Shown here piece by piece: positions 6,550 to 14,448 of a DNA stretch of 64,000 bases. Origin of the DNA: Oxobacter pfennigii (GTDB lineage: Bacteria > Bacillota > Clostridia > Clostridiales > Oxobacteraceae). Positions within the stretch are counted from its first letter, which is position 1. Each line of letters begins with the position of its first letter. The position numbers and the translations under genes were made by a program. The DNA is taken from contig NZ_LKET01000039.1 in NCBI RefSeq assembly GCF_001317355.1, forward strand, positions 124,001 to 188,000. Reading direction: 5' to 3'. The notes below the pieces were generated by a model. It was given only the letters and a program-made list of their open reading frames with translations. It did not search any database and was not told where the DNA came from.

Positions 6550-9236
6550 TATACGCCTCCTGCTGCGGCAAATTTTTCAATTTTCACAGCAGAAACTTTG
6601 TATTCAGCAGTCTTGGATATTGGGTCATATGCTGAATTTGTAAGCTCGTTAACCGGCGATTCCTTGTAATGGAATGTCATAAACATCACACCCGGAGATA
6701 CTTTATCGGTAATAATTGTTTTGGTTACTATGGAACCCCTGCGGGATGTAACCCTTATTTCTTCTCCGTCTTGGATTCCCAGTTTTTCTGCATCTTCCGG
6801 ATTAATTTCCGCCAGCTCATGGGGTCTTAATGTATCAAGATTGGATGAATGTCTTGTCATTATATTGTAATGATAAAGCATACGTCCTGTAGTAAGAAGC
6901 ATTGGATAATCCTGGTTTGTAAGTTCGGCAGGCGCTTTGTATTCTATACCCTGCATCAAACCTTTTCCTCTCGGGAATACACCCTTATGAAGGTATTTTG
7001 TTCCCGGATGTTCGACCGTTGGACAAGGCCACTGCAAGCCTATTTTTTCAATACGCTTATAGGTTATTCCTGAATAGCTGGGGGTCAATCTTCTGATTTC
7101 TTCAAATATTTCTTCCGCATCTTTATAATCCATGTTATAGCCCATGCGTTTTGATATATCACAGATGATATCCCAGTCAGCCCTGCACTGTCCGGGAGCT
7201 TCCACAGCTTTTCTTACTCTTTGTACACGTCTTTCGGTATTTGTAAATGTACCGTCCTTTTCTGCATATAATGCAGCAGGCAGGAATACATCAGCAAATT
7301 TTGCGGTTTCTGTCATGTAAAGGTCCTGAACTACCAAAAACTCAAGGCTGCTCATTGCTTTCTTTACATGGTTGGCATCCGGGTCAGTAAGCACAGGATC
7401 TTCACCCATGATATACATAGCTTTTAATTTGCCGTAAACAGCTACATCTATCATTTCGGGTATACGCAAGCCCATCTTTTCGCTTAATGGTACTCCCCAG
7501 GCTTCCTCGAAGGCTGCCTTAGCTGCCGGATCTGCAATTGATCTGTAACCGGGATATACGTTTGGAAGTGCAGCCAAATCGCAGGCACCCTGAACGTTGT
7601 TCTGGCCGCGCAGAGGATTTATACCTGCGCTTTCAATTCCTAAATGTCCTGTAACCATGGCGAGATTAGCCAGGTTCATAACATTTTCAGTTCCTGTGGT
7701 ATGCTCGGTTATACCTAAGGTATAATAGATTCCAGCCTTCTCTGTTTTAGCATAAAGCTCGGCAGCAGCGTAAATCTTATCCACAGGTATACCTGTAATT
7801 TCACTTACCATTTCAGGATGATAATTCTGAACCACCTTCCACATGTCATCAAAGCCTTCGCAGCGTTCTTCAACGAATTTCATGTCAGCCCAGCCGTTCT
7901 TAACGATTAAATAAATCAAACCGTTAATCAATGCGGCATCGGTACCCGGAGTGATTTGCAGCCAAATTTCAGAATGCTGTGCCAGCTCAGTACGCCTTGG
8001 ATCAACGACAATAAGCTTGGCGCCGCGTCTTACAGCTCTCTTCATTTTACTTCCGATTACGGGATGTGCCTCCGGGGCATTTGAACCTATTATAAATAAT
8101 ACATCGTTAAATTCTATCTCATCGATGGAATTTGTCATTGCTCCGCTTCCTAATGTTGCAGCCAGACCGGCCACTGTCGGAGCATGTCAGGTACGTGCGC
8201 AGTGGTCAACATTATTAGTACCTATTACTGCGCGCATGAATTTTTGCATTGCCCAGTTATCTTCGTTTGTACAGCGTGCAGAGCTTAATGCAGCTATTGC
8301 ATCACCGCCGTCCCGGGCTTTTATTTCTTTAAATTTTTCAGAAACAAGACTCAGGGCTTCTTCCCAGCTTGCCTCCACAAATTTTCCTTCCTTTTTAATA
8401 AGGGGAGTAGTAATTCTGTCAGGGCTGTATATCATATCCGTATGGAAACGGCCCTTTACGCACATTGAACGGCCATTAACGGGTGCATCGGCATTTGGTG
8501 TAACACCTACCACCTTTCCGTTCTTTACGTTTAAATCAAAATTACATCCTACACCGCAGAAAGGGCAGGTTGTCTGAACCTTTTTGACTTCCCATGGCCT
8601 TACCCCTTTAAATTGCTTGTTGGTAAGGGCACCAGTCGGGCACATGCTTACACATTGCCCGCAGAAGCGGCATGAATCTTGAGATAAAGGCAAATCAAAG
8701 GGAGGTGTAACTTTGGTGTCAAATCCGCGTCCGATAAAATCCACAGCCGTTGTAACCTGTACCTCACGGCAGACACTCACACACTTTCCGCATAAGATAC
8801 ACTTGTTCTGATCGCGCTCAATCAGATGATTTTCGCTGTCTATTGCTATTTGCTTTTTCTCGCCCTTGTAGGAGCTTTCCTTGATGCCGTACCTGTAGCA
8901 ATAATCCTGCAAGCGGCAATCGCCTGTTTTTTCGCAGGTTAAACAGTCTTGTGGATGATTGGCCAGCAAAAGATCCAAATTCATTTTTCTGGATTCAACA
9001 ACCCTGGGCGATTCGGTTTGTATAACCATTCCTTCAGTTACGGGTGTGGCGCAGGCTGCAGGCAGATTACGGGCGCCGGCAACTTCAACAACACACATAC
9101 GACAGGCAGCTGTTACAGTTAAATCCTTATCATAACAGAAATTGGGTATGTCGATACCTAATTCTCTGGCAGCTTCCAGTATGGTTGTTCCATCTTGAAC
9201 GGTTATCTTCTGTCCATCAATAGTTAAATTAACCAA
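6549..9236 (-). CDS. fdhA: selenocysteine-containing formate dehydrogenase, alpha subunit (UGA read as Sec350)
   Basis: Oxidises formate to CO2, or reduces CO2, at a Mo/W bis-MGD selenocysteine site. The frame is interrupted only by TGA at 8187-8189, in the context DHCART-U-HAPTVAGL, the classic FdhF active site, with a SECIS hairpin directly after it; the two halves are therefore one 895-residue protein. Domain order: [2Fe-2S] ferredoxin-like (1-80), NuoG-type His/Cys cluster (~95-125), two [4Fe-4S] motifs (CILCGKCVSVC, CRFCGQCVSMC), molybdopterin [4Fe-4S] motif (CPFCGVGC), catalytic domain, and dinucleotide-binding C-terminus. The N-terminal clusters match NAD(P)- or ferredoxin-linked soluble enzymes. 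The start is TTG with AAAGGAGG upstream. No beta subunit gene is adjacent. Translationally coupled to mobB. Confidence 0.95.
8139..8189 (-). promoter_or_regulatory. bacterial SECIS element for Sec-fdhA
   Basis: Read on the minus strand from the UGA at 8187-8189, the base stem TGCTCCG (8178-8184) pairs exactly with CGGAGCA (8139-8145). At the apex GCC and GGC close a GGUCU loop, the SelB-recognised loop sequence known from the E. coli fdhF SECIS. The position directly 3' of the UGA is as required for bacterial selenocysteine insertion. selA, selB and selC are not in this window. Confidence 0.93.
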
Positions 9237-9260
9237 ATTAAGTCCTCCTTTCTAAAAATG

Positions 9261-9280
9261 TTATGCCAAAATAGACATAA
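9261..9280. promoter_or_regulatory. operator-like palindrome, fdhA-proximal
   Basis: TTATGCCAAAATAGACATAA is a dyad of the form TTATGYC-N6-GRCATAA. It lies between the fdhA promoter and its ribosome binding site. A second copy, reversed and with two differences, lies at 9328-9347. The neighbouring ModE-like regulator is the obvious candidate to bind both. Confidence 0.65.
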
Positions 9281-9290
9281 TGAAAATAAA

Positions 9291-9325
9291 AAAATCCGAC
9301 TATTTTTAGTTTAACTATTCGGATT
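9291..9325 (-). terminator. intrinsic terminator of the ModE-like regulator gene
   Basis: AATCCGA (9293-9299) pairs with TCGGATT (9319-9325). On the minus strand the second arm runs into a T tract (plus-strand A's from about 9288). It lies 27 bases after the regulator's stop. The fdhA promoter's -10 is inside the loop, so transcripts starting there lack the first arm and escape this terminator. Confidence 0.75.
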
Positions 9326-9336
9326 GGTTATGTCAA
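9308..9336 (-). promoter_or_regulatory. fdhA promoter
   Basis: On the minus strand TTGACA (9331-9336) and TAAACT (9308-9313) are separated by 17 bases. The -35 box falls within the palindrome at 9328-9347, so a bound regulator would block or recruit RNA polymerase here. Confidence 0.65.
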
Positions 9337-9347
9337 TGTTGGCATAA
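9328..9347. promoter_or_regulatory. operator-like palindrome overlapping the fdhA -35 box
   Basis: TTATGTCAATGTTGGCATAA is a TTATGYC-N6-GRCATAA dyad, the near-reverse-complement of the site at 9261-9280. It begins just downstream of the regulator's stop codon and covers the -35 hexamer of the fdhA promoter. Confidence 0.65.
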
Positions 9348-9351
9348 TGAT

Positions 9352-9843
9352 TTATAAATTATCGGAATTTTTCAGGAATTTGTTGAAATAGCTGGCAAAT
9401 AAACTATCTACCGAGTTTATGGCATCTTTCTTGAATTGCCGGTAAATGTCCAGTAGCTCTTTGGCATCATCAGTGAGAACTGCCCCGCTGTTTGCTCCGC
9501 CGGTATACTTTTTAATAAGCTCAAGGCCTAAACGCTCCTCTGTTGATTTTATTTTACCCCAGGCAGCCCTGTAGGACATACCTAATAAAGCCGCTGCCTG
9601 ACGTATTGAGCCTAATTTTTCTATGGCTTCAAAAAGAGCTATTCTTCCATCACCGAAAACTACCTGCCCGTCAACTTCTATCCATATTTTAGATTTAGAC
9701 TTAAGTTTATTATGAGATAACCTTGTAGAATTTTTATCAACCAGTTTAACCACCTCATTATTATGAAAACATCTATGCAGCCCAATCTTTTTCTCTATTA
9801 TATAGAATAAATTCATTATATGCTGTATATATAACAACTCCAT
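9352..9843 (-). CDS. ModE-like winged helix-turn-helix regulator (no molybdate-binding TOBE domain)
   Basis: Probable molybdenum/tungsten- or formate-responsive DNA-binding protein. Residues ~50-130 match the ModE/LysR-type N-terminal HTH: KIWIEVDGQVVFGDGRIALFEAIEKLGSI, then AAALLGMSYRAAWGKIKSTEERLG. The 163-residue protein ends soon after, so the two TOBE domains that bind molybdate in E. coli ModE are absent. The first ~45 residues are unusual for the family and an internal start such as GTG near residue 30 is possible. A promoter (TTGTAT at 9885-9890, TATAAT at 9862-9867, 17-base spacer) lies just upstream. Two matching palindromes flank the fdhA promoter downstream, suggesting direct control of fdhA. 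Confidence 0.85.
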   Translation of the reverse strand: MELLYIQHIMNLFYIIEKKIGLHRCFHNNEVVKLVDKNSTRLSHNKLKSKSKIWIEVDGQVVFGDGRIALFEAIEKLGSIRQAAALLGMSYRAAWGKIKSTEERLGLELIKKYTGGANSGAVLTDDAKELLDIYRQFKKDAINSVDSLFASYFNKFLKNSDNL

Positions 9844-9861
9844 ATAGAGCTTCCATTGGCT

Positions 9862-9890
9862 ATTATAGCAGATTCACCTTGTCAATACAA
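9862..9890 (-). promoter_or_regulatory. promoter of the ModE-like gene
   Basis: On the minus strand TTGTAT (9885-9890), a 17-base spacer and a perfect TATAAT (9862-9867). The predicted transcript starts about 10 bases before the ATG at 9843, which supports the long N-terminus. Confidence 0.55.
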
Positions 9891-10093
9891 AAAATTTGAT
9901 GTTTTGATTTTTAAACTTTTAAATAATTAACTATTTTATAAGAAAGTAATTTAATTTTTCATATTATTTCAAAATATTTATTAATTTTTGAAGTAATTTG
10001 CTCATCTTTGTCAAAGTGTTGATTTGAATTAGATTTTATCTTAATATAGTAAAGGCGAGTCAAACGGGATATCGATATGTAGGGAAGGAGTGA

Positions 10094-10990
10094 ATGAAAT
10101 TGAGGAATGATTTGTTTTATACACCACAGGAAATAACAAAAAACTATGTTGAATCAGGTCATAAAAGAGCCACTTTATCATCTAAGAAATTGATTCTTTT
10201 AGGAATTCTTGCCGGTGCTTTTATAGCATTTGCGGCTGAAGGCTCCAATCAGGCAATTCATACTATTGAATCTGTTGGTATAGGCAAAGCTCTGGCAGGT
10301 GCATTATTCTCAACGGGCCTTATGATGGTTATCATGGCAGGCGGAGAATTATTTACAGGCAATTGTCTTATTATAATTTCTTGCGCCGAGGGCAGGACTA
10401 GATGGCGTGACATGGCTAAAAACTTGTTCTTTGTTTATATAGGTAATTTTATAGGCTCAGTATTGATAGCATACTTGATTTTCAAGTCGGGACAGCTTGG
10501 CTTTTCAGGCGGACTTCTTGGAGGTTACACAATAAAAACAGCAACGTATAAAACGGGCTTAACTTTTACAAATGCATTTATCTTGGGTATACTTTGTAAC
10601 TGGCTGGTCTGCATAGCTGTATGGATGGCATCTGCCGCAAAGGATATAACAGGCAAGGTATTTGCAATATTCTTTCCAATATGGCTGTTTATAACATCAG
10701 GATTTGAGCACAGCATAGCAAATATGTACTATATACCTGCCGGTATAATGGCAAAGAGCAACCCTGCATTCGTTGAGCAGGCGATTAAATTAGGGGTAAG
10801 CCCTGAGAAGATAGCAGCCTTGAATTGGGGAACATTCATTACTAAAAACCTCATCCCCGTAACTTTGGGGAATATCGTAGGGGGAGCAGTTTGCGTTGGT
10901 CTTGCTTACTGGTTCATATACAGCCACAAGAGCGTAAATTTGGTGGAAGAGAATTCACCTAACAATACTCTATTGAAAGAAACGGCTTAA
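10094..10990 (+). CDS. formate/nitrite transporter family channel (probable formate channel)
   Basis: Pentameric inner-membrane channel of the FNT family (FocA/FdhC/NirC) that moves formate or related small anions. It is 298 residues with six hydrophobic segments, including the conserved GALFSTGLMMVIMAGGELFTGNC loop near residue 80 and the central NWLVCIAVWMASAA segment near residue 175. GFEHSIANMYYIP near residue 207 is a family signature containing the pore histidine. GGAAGGAG precedes the ATG. The neighbouring fdhA favours formate as the substrate, probably import for oxidation or release after CO2 reduction. It lies divergent from the ModE-like gene across a 250-base AT-rich gap. Confidence 0.92.
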   Translation: MKLRNDLFYTPQEITKNYVESGHKRATLSSKKLILLGILAGAFIAFAAEGSNQAIHTIESVGIGKALAGALFSTGLMMVIMAGGELFTGNCLIIISCAEGRTRWRDMAKNLFFVYIGNFIGSVLIAYLIFKSGQLGFSGGLLGGYTIKTATYKTGLTFTNAFILGILCNWLVCIAVWMASAAKDITGKVFAIFFPIWLFITSGFEHSIANMYYIPAGIMAKSNPAFVEQAIKLGVSPEKIAALNWGTFITKNLIPVTLGNIVGGAVCVGLAYWFIYSHKSVNLVEENSPNNTLLKETA

Positions 10991-11097
10991 TATTTAGTGG
11001 TAATAAATTAGCTACAGCGGAACAAGGCTATTATGCAATTTAAATTAAAATAATTATAGCAATATCTTTATAAATGGTATAATATATATTTAAATAG

Positions 11098-11218
11098 AGT
11101 CACGAAGGCTCAAAGGTTTTACAACATGATATTGGTGAAATTATTATATATTAAGTAACAATAGCCATGAAGGTTATATGTTTCTGTTATGACAGAAATA
11201 GCCCTCATGGCTTTTATT
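11098..11218 (+). promoter_or_regulatory. leader element with terminator upstream of DUF3842-cooT (copy 1)
   Basis: After a TATAAT box at 11079-11084 the leader carries AGTCACGAAGG (11098-11108), then AATAGCCATGAAGGTTATAT (from 11160), then an AGCCATGA/TCATGGCT hairpin (11163-11170 with 11205-11212) and a T-rich tail. A nested TTTCTGT/ACAGAAA stem lies in its loop. The 20-base core recurs with one difference before the ECF transporter gene at 12271. The remaining 10991-11359 gap shows no ORF. Confidence 0.6.
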
Positions 11219-11359
11219 ATTGCGCAAACATAGGTTCCCGGAAGCTATAGCAATCTTTGATTTCTATAGCGGGTGGGGTTCTTATTTTTAAGGAGATAAT
11301 ATGAGGCGCCCATCGGAGAAATTTCATTTAAGAAAGCTTATCATGATTTGGAGGATACT

Positions 11360-11794
11360 ATGAGGATTGCTGTTATAGATGGACAGGGAGGCGGCATTGG
11401 TAAAACAATTGTTGAAAAGCTAAGAAAAGAACTGCCGGAGGATACCGAGATAATCGCACTGGGTACAAATGCTCTTGCTACGGCAGCTATGATTAAGGCA
11501 GGCGCAAATGAAGGGGCTACCGGTGAAAATGCAATAGTTTATAGTTCAGGTAAGGTTGATGTAATTATGGGGCCCATAGGTATTATATCGGCAAATTCAA
11601 TGCATGGTGAATTGACACCTATGATGTCAAAATCAATTGCAGAAAGTACGGCAAGGAAGATTCTCTTACCGCTTAATAAATGCAATATAGAAATTGTAGG
11701 CGTGGATAAAAGCGAGCCGCTGCCGCATCTCTCAGATAAGGCGGTTCAAATTGTCAAAGACTTTATAGGGGGGTATGAAAATGTGCGAAGCTAA
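11360..11794 (+). CDS. DUF3842 family protein
   Basis: Small protein of about 144 residues from a conserved Clostridia family of unknown function. It opens with a nucleotide-binding-like motif (MRIAVIDGQGGGIGKTIVEKL), then alternating strands and helices, with VDVIMGPIGIISANSMHGELTP near residue 70, a well conserved family patch. GGAGG five bases before ATG 11360 makes this start better than the upstream TTG at 11348. The stop overlaps the cooT gene by 14 bases, so the two are translationally coupled. The pairing with a nickel protein suggests a metal-related role, which is inference. Confidence 0.8.
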   Translation: MRIAVIDGQGGGIGKTIVEKLRKELPEDTEIIALGTNALATAAMIKAGANEGATGENAIVYSSGKVDVIMGPIGIISANSMHGELTPMMSKSIAESTARKILLPLNKCNIEIVGVDKSEPLPHLSDKAVQIVKDFIGGYENVRS

Positions 11795-11978
11795 TGTTTA
11801 TCTTCTTGATGAAGATGGAATGCCTCGGTTGTATCTTGAATCAGTCGATAAAATTATTCCCGAAGGAGATGAGATATTTCTTGAAAACATATTTTATCAA
11901 AGGAAGCAGATAAAAGCGCGGATAAAGGAAATGGCTCTTGTAGAACATAAGATTATTCTTGAAAAGTTGATTAAGTAA
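11781..11978 (+). CDS. CooT family nickel-binding protein
   Basis: Small (65-residue) cytoplasmic protein of the CooT family. In Rhodospirillum the family member binds nickel through Cys2 and supports carbon monoxide dehydrogenase maturation. The ATG at 11781 gives MCEANVYLLDEDG, placing a cysteine at position 2 exactly as the family requires. The AGGGGGG box at 11768-11774 is well spaced for it, whereas the ATG at 11775 has no spacing. The core LYLESVDKIIPEGDEIFLENIF and the C-terminal KARIKEMALVEHKIILE match the family. No CODH genes are in the window. Confidence 0.87.
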   Translation: MCEANVYLLDEDGMPRLYLESVDKIIPEGDEIFLENIFYQRKQIKARIKEMALVEHKIILEKLIK

Positions 11979-12106
11979 ATATCGGTAAATATGAGCTGGA
12001 TGATAAGGAAAGCTGGAAAAGAACTTAAGAAGAAATGATAGGTAACAATAAAGATATAAAAAAACATCTGTCTTTTGTAATAATTGGCACTCTATTTTCT
12101 GAGGCA

Positions 12107-12135
12107 TTGACAAAATAATAACAGAATATTAGTAT
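12107..12135 (+). promoter_or_regulatory. promoter of the ECF-S/methyltransferase operon
   Basis: TTGACA (12107-12112), 17-base spacer, TAGTAT (12130-12135). A long leader of about 200 bases runs from here to the ATG at 12342. It contains AGTCATGAAG at 12151-12160 and the shared hairpin at 12271-12310. Confidence 0.6.
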
Positions 12136-12270
12136 AATAATATAATTAGCAGTCATGAAGATTGCATATGTGAAAGTCGCCATTTCAGAATTCAAAATTA
12201 CCGATAAAATAATTTATCAGTAAATAAATTTATTATATTACTGCCTAAATAAAGTAAATATTGATTAACT

Positions 12271-12310
12271 AATAGCCATGGAGGTTATATAACTTCCGTG
12301 GCTTTTATTT
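12271..12310 (+). promoter_or_regulatory. leader hairpin/terminator before the ECF S-component gene (copy 2)
   Basis: AATAGCCATGGAGGTTATAT at 12271-12290 is identical in 19 of 20 positions to the element at 11160. Its AGCCATGGA arm (12274-12282) pairs with TTCCGTGGCT (12294-12303), followed by TTTTATTTTTT. It looks like a terminator in a regulated leader rather than the end of cooT, which stops 293 bases earlier and precedes a separate promoter. Confidence 0.6.
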
Positions 12311-12341
12311 TTTATAAATTATTTTTAAGGGGGATTTAATT

Positions 12342-12878
12342 ATGAACACAAGTACAAAAAATTTAGTAAAAGCAGCATTATTTCTTGCCTGTGCTGTATT
12401 GCTTCCCACGGTTTTTCACACATTCAGGCTGGGAGGGCAAATATTTTTGCCTATGCATATTCCAATACTGATAGCAGCGTTTATGATACCTTGGGAATAC
12501 GCGGCCATTACAGGTTTTTTAGCTCCGCTCTTGAGCTTTCTTATTACCGGAATGCCTCCAATGCCCAGCGGAATTGTGATGATGCTTGAACTGACAGTAT
12601 ATGGAGCAGCAGCATCACTTCTATTTAATAAATACAAATCTAACCTTTATATTGCATTGATATTATCGATGTTATCCGGAAGACTTGTTTCAATTACGGG
12701 TAACTGGATATTGACAGCATTAGTCATGGGTAAGGCTTTTAACTTTATTGCATTCATGAATAGCTTGTTTATTGTAGCTTTACCAGGTATTATAATTCAA
12801 CTTATTCTTGTTCCTATCATAGTGAAACTGGTTAAAAAAAGTGAAAAAGCCCCTCACAATGTGAAGGAGGCGGTATAA
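12342..12878 (+). CDS. ECF transporter S component, substrate unknown
   Basis: Membrane substrate-binding (S) subunit of an energy-coupling factor importer for a vitamin or metal. It has 178 residues and about six hydrophobic segments. The segment RLGGQIFLPMHIPILIAAFMIPWEYAAITGFLAPLLSFLITGMPP and the C-terminal positive tail are typical of S components. GGGGG lies before the ATG. No ECF ATPase or T component is nearby, so it would use a shared module (group II). The next gene, a methyltransferase, starts two bases after its stop. The shared leader with the cooT operon hints at common regulation. Confidence 0.83.
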   Translation: MNTSTKNLVKAALFLACAVLLPTVFHTFRLGGQIFLPMHIPILIAAFMIPWEYAAITGFLAPLLSFLITGMPPMPSGIVMMLELTVYGAAASLLFNKYKSNLYIALILSMLSGRLVSITGNWILTALVMGKAFNFIAFMNSLFIVALPGIIIQLILVPIIVKLVKKSEKAPHNVKEAV

Positions 12879-12880
12879 TT

Positions 12881-13468
12881 ATGGAGAGTCAGAGGGAGTA
12901 CTTTAACAATCTGGCCCATAAATGGGATGAAATCTGCTATCACGATTCAAAAAAGATTGAAATGCTGCTGGACTATGTGGGTATAAACAAAGGAGATAAA
13001 ATCCTGGATGTAGGGTGCGGTACGGGGGTACTTACACTTTTTCTTCGTAAGCTGACGGGGGATGGTGGCAGTATTACTTCGGTGGATATATCGGAAAATA
13101 TGATTGAGGCAGCAAAGAAAAAATTTAGTTATGATAATGTGGAATTCGTGGCGCAGGATATTATGGAATTTAAACCATCGGAGAAATATAATGCTATTAT
13201 ACTGTATTCATGTTTTCCTCATTTTCAGGAAAAAGAACAACTTATAAAAAGGCTGTACGGATACGTGGATAAAGGGGGCAGTTTAAGTATCTGCCACTCA
13301 CAGAGCAGGGATGATATAAACCGGGTTCACAGTAAAAATAAGATGGTGGAAGAAGACGTGTTGCCGGAGGCTCATTATACTGCATATATGATGAAGAAAA
13401 CAGGTCTTGCAATAAAAGTCTGCTTGGAAAATGATAATATGTATATAGTTTCCGGAACTTCTGTATAA
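12881..13468 (+). CDS. class I SAM-dependent methyltransferase
   Basis: SAM-dependent methyltransferase of about 195 residues with motif I ILDVGCGTGVLTLF near residue 46, an acidic residue ending strand 2 (SVDISENMIEAA) and post-motif VEFVAQDIMEF. It ends with strand pattern YIVSGTSV. The ATG has AAGGAGGCGG upstream, inside the end of the ECF S-component gene, so the two are co-translated. The substrate is unknown; pairing with a transporter suggests modification of the imported compound or a precursor. Confidence 0.85.
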   Translation: MESQREYFNNLAHKWDEICYHDSKKIEMLLDYVGINKGDKILDVGCGTGVLTLFLRKLTGDGGSITSVDISENMIEAAKKKFSYDNVEFVAQDIMEFKPSEKYNAIILYSCFPHFQEKEQLIKRLYGYVDKGGSLSICHSQSRDDINRVHSKNKMVEEDVLPEAHYTAYMMKKTGLAIKVCLENDNMYIVSGTSV

Positions 13469-13511
13469 AATAAGTTACAGGGAAAAATACGTAAAATTTA
13501 GAGAACAATAG

Positions 13512-13546
13512 AGCGGAATAAACCGTAATTGATGGTTTATCCCGCT
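13512..13546. terminator. bidirectional terminator
   Basis: AGCGGAATAAACC (13512-13524) pairs with GGTTTATCCCGCT (13534-13546) with one G-T pair. It separates the methyltransferase gene (+) from the convergent small ORF (-). Confidence 0.75.
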
Positions 13547-13551
13547 TAAAA

Positions 13552-13794
13552 TCAGTTTTTCAATGTCAAGGAGAGGGATTTAATTTCATTTAAAAGCTGT
13601 TCTCCTTCTTCAATGTGTTCCTGCAAATGATGGATTTCATTGGGGTCGCTGTTAGATTGCTTAAGCTGGGCCAGTTCTATCCTATGGGCATCTATTGATC
13701 CTTTAACATCATTATAAAATTCCATGGTTCTTTCAAAGGTTATGCCCCTATTTATTTCATCTTCAAATTGTTTTTTTAATACTGAACAGCTCAT
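13552..13794 (-). CDS. small helical protein, function unknown
   Basis: 80-residue protein that I do not recognise. It is highly charged and almost entirely helical, with a Cys near the start (MSCSVLKKQFEDEINRGITFERTMEFYNDVK) and probable coiled-coil heptads after residue 30, including a histidine-rich HHLQEHIEEGEQ patch near residue 56. A good ribosome binding site (GGAGG) upstream of ATG 13794 supports it as real. It is transcribed alone, divergently from the FmdE-like gene. Confidence 0.65.
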   Translation of the reverse strand: MSCSVLKKQFEDEINRGITFERTMEFYNDVKGSIDAHRIELAQLKQSNSDPNEIHHLQEHIEEGEQLLNEIKSLSLTLKN

Positions 13795-13910
13795 AGTAAA
13801 ATTACCTCCAAATTGTATCTGTATTTTGACTTAGAGTTTGCATTATAAGTATAAAATATGTAAATTTAATAATAGAAATATATTAATTTAAAAAACAGGG
13901 AGGATCAATA

Positions 13911-14435
13911 ATGGACAAAAAGATATGGGAAAAATGTGTGGAGTTTCATGGACATGAATGCCCAGGTCTGGCCATAGGAGTAAAGGCCAGTGAAGCAGCT
14001 GTAGATAAGCTGGGTATAAAATTTTCATCCGATGAAGAGCTGGTGTGTATCACAGAAAATGATGCCTGCGGTGTGGATGCAATTCAGGTCATCACAGGCT
14101 GCAGTCTGGGGAAAGGCAATCTTATATATAGAGGTACGGGAAAACAGGCTTATAGCTTTTTTAACAGAAAGACAGGAGAAAGTATAAGGCTTGTATTGAA
14201 ACCTTTTACAAGAAAGATGGAAAGAAAGGAGCGCCAGGAATACATATTAAGCGCTCCCGCTGATGAAATATTTGATATTAAAGCCCCTAAATTTAAACTT
14301 CCTGAAGAGGCAAGAATATTTCAGACCATAATATGCGAAGTTTGCGGAGAGGGAGCTCCGGAGCATAAAATAAGGCTTAGTGAAGGCAAAAAAGTATGCC
14401 TGGACTGCTTTGAGGATTACAGCAGAGGCTGGTAA
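13911..14435 (+). CDS. FmdE family protein with C-terminal zinc-ribbon
   Basis: Protein of the FmdE family, named after the accessory subunit E of formylmethanofuran dehydrogenase. The N-terminal domain has the conserved FHGHECPGLAIGVKASEAA motif near residue 12 and ENDACGVDAIQVITGCSLGKGN near residue 50, with Cys/His residues suited to metal binding. The last ~30 residues hold a CEVCG...CLDCF zinc finger. At 174 residues it is a normal length. Such proteins often occur next to corrinoid or iron ABC importers in anaerobes; here it faces the BtuFCD operon end to end with only 13 bases between stops. A metal or cofactor chaperone role is inferred. Confidence 0.85.
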   Translation: MDKKIWEKCVEFHGHECPGLAIGVKASEAAVDKLGIKFSSDEELVCITENDACGVDAIQVITGCSLGKGNLIYRGTGKQAYSFFNRKTGESIRLVLKPFTRKMERKERQEYILSAPADEIFDIKAPKFKLPEEARIFQTIICEVCGEGAPEHKIRLSEGKKVCLDCFEDYSRGW

Positions 14436-14448
14436 AATAGGAGCTATA

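Noticed and set aside
6549-8174. Separate molybdopterin oxidoreductase gene starting at MAGLAATLGSG
   Set aside because: It is the second half of Sec-fdhA after the UGA; the frame, SECIS and active-site motif show one gene.
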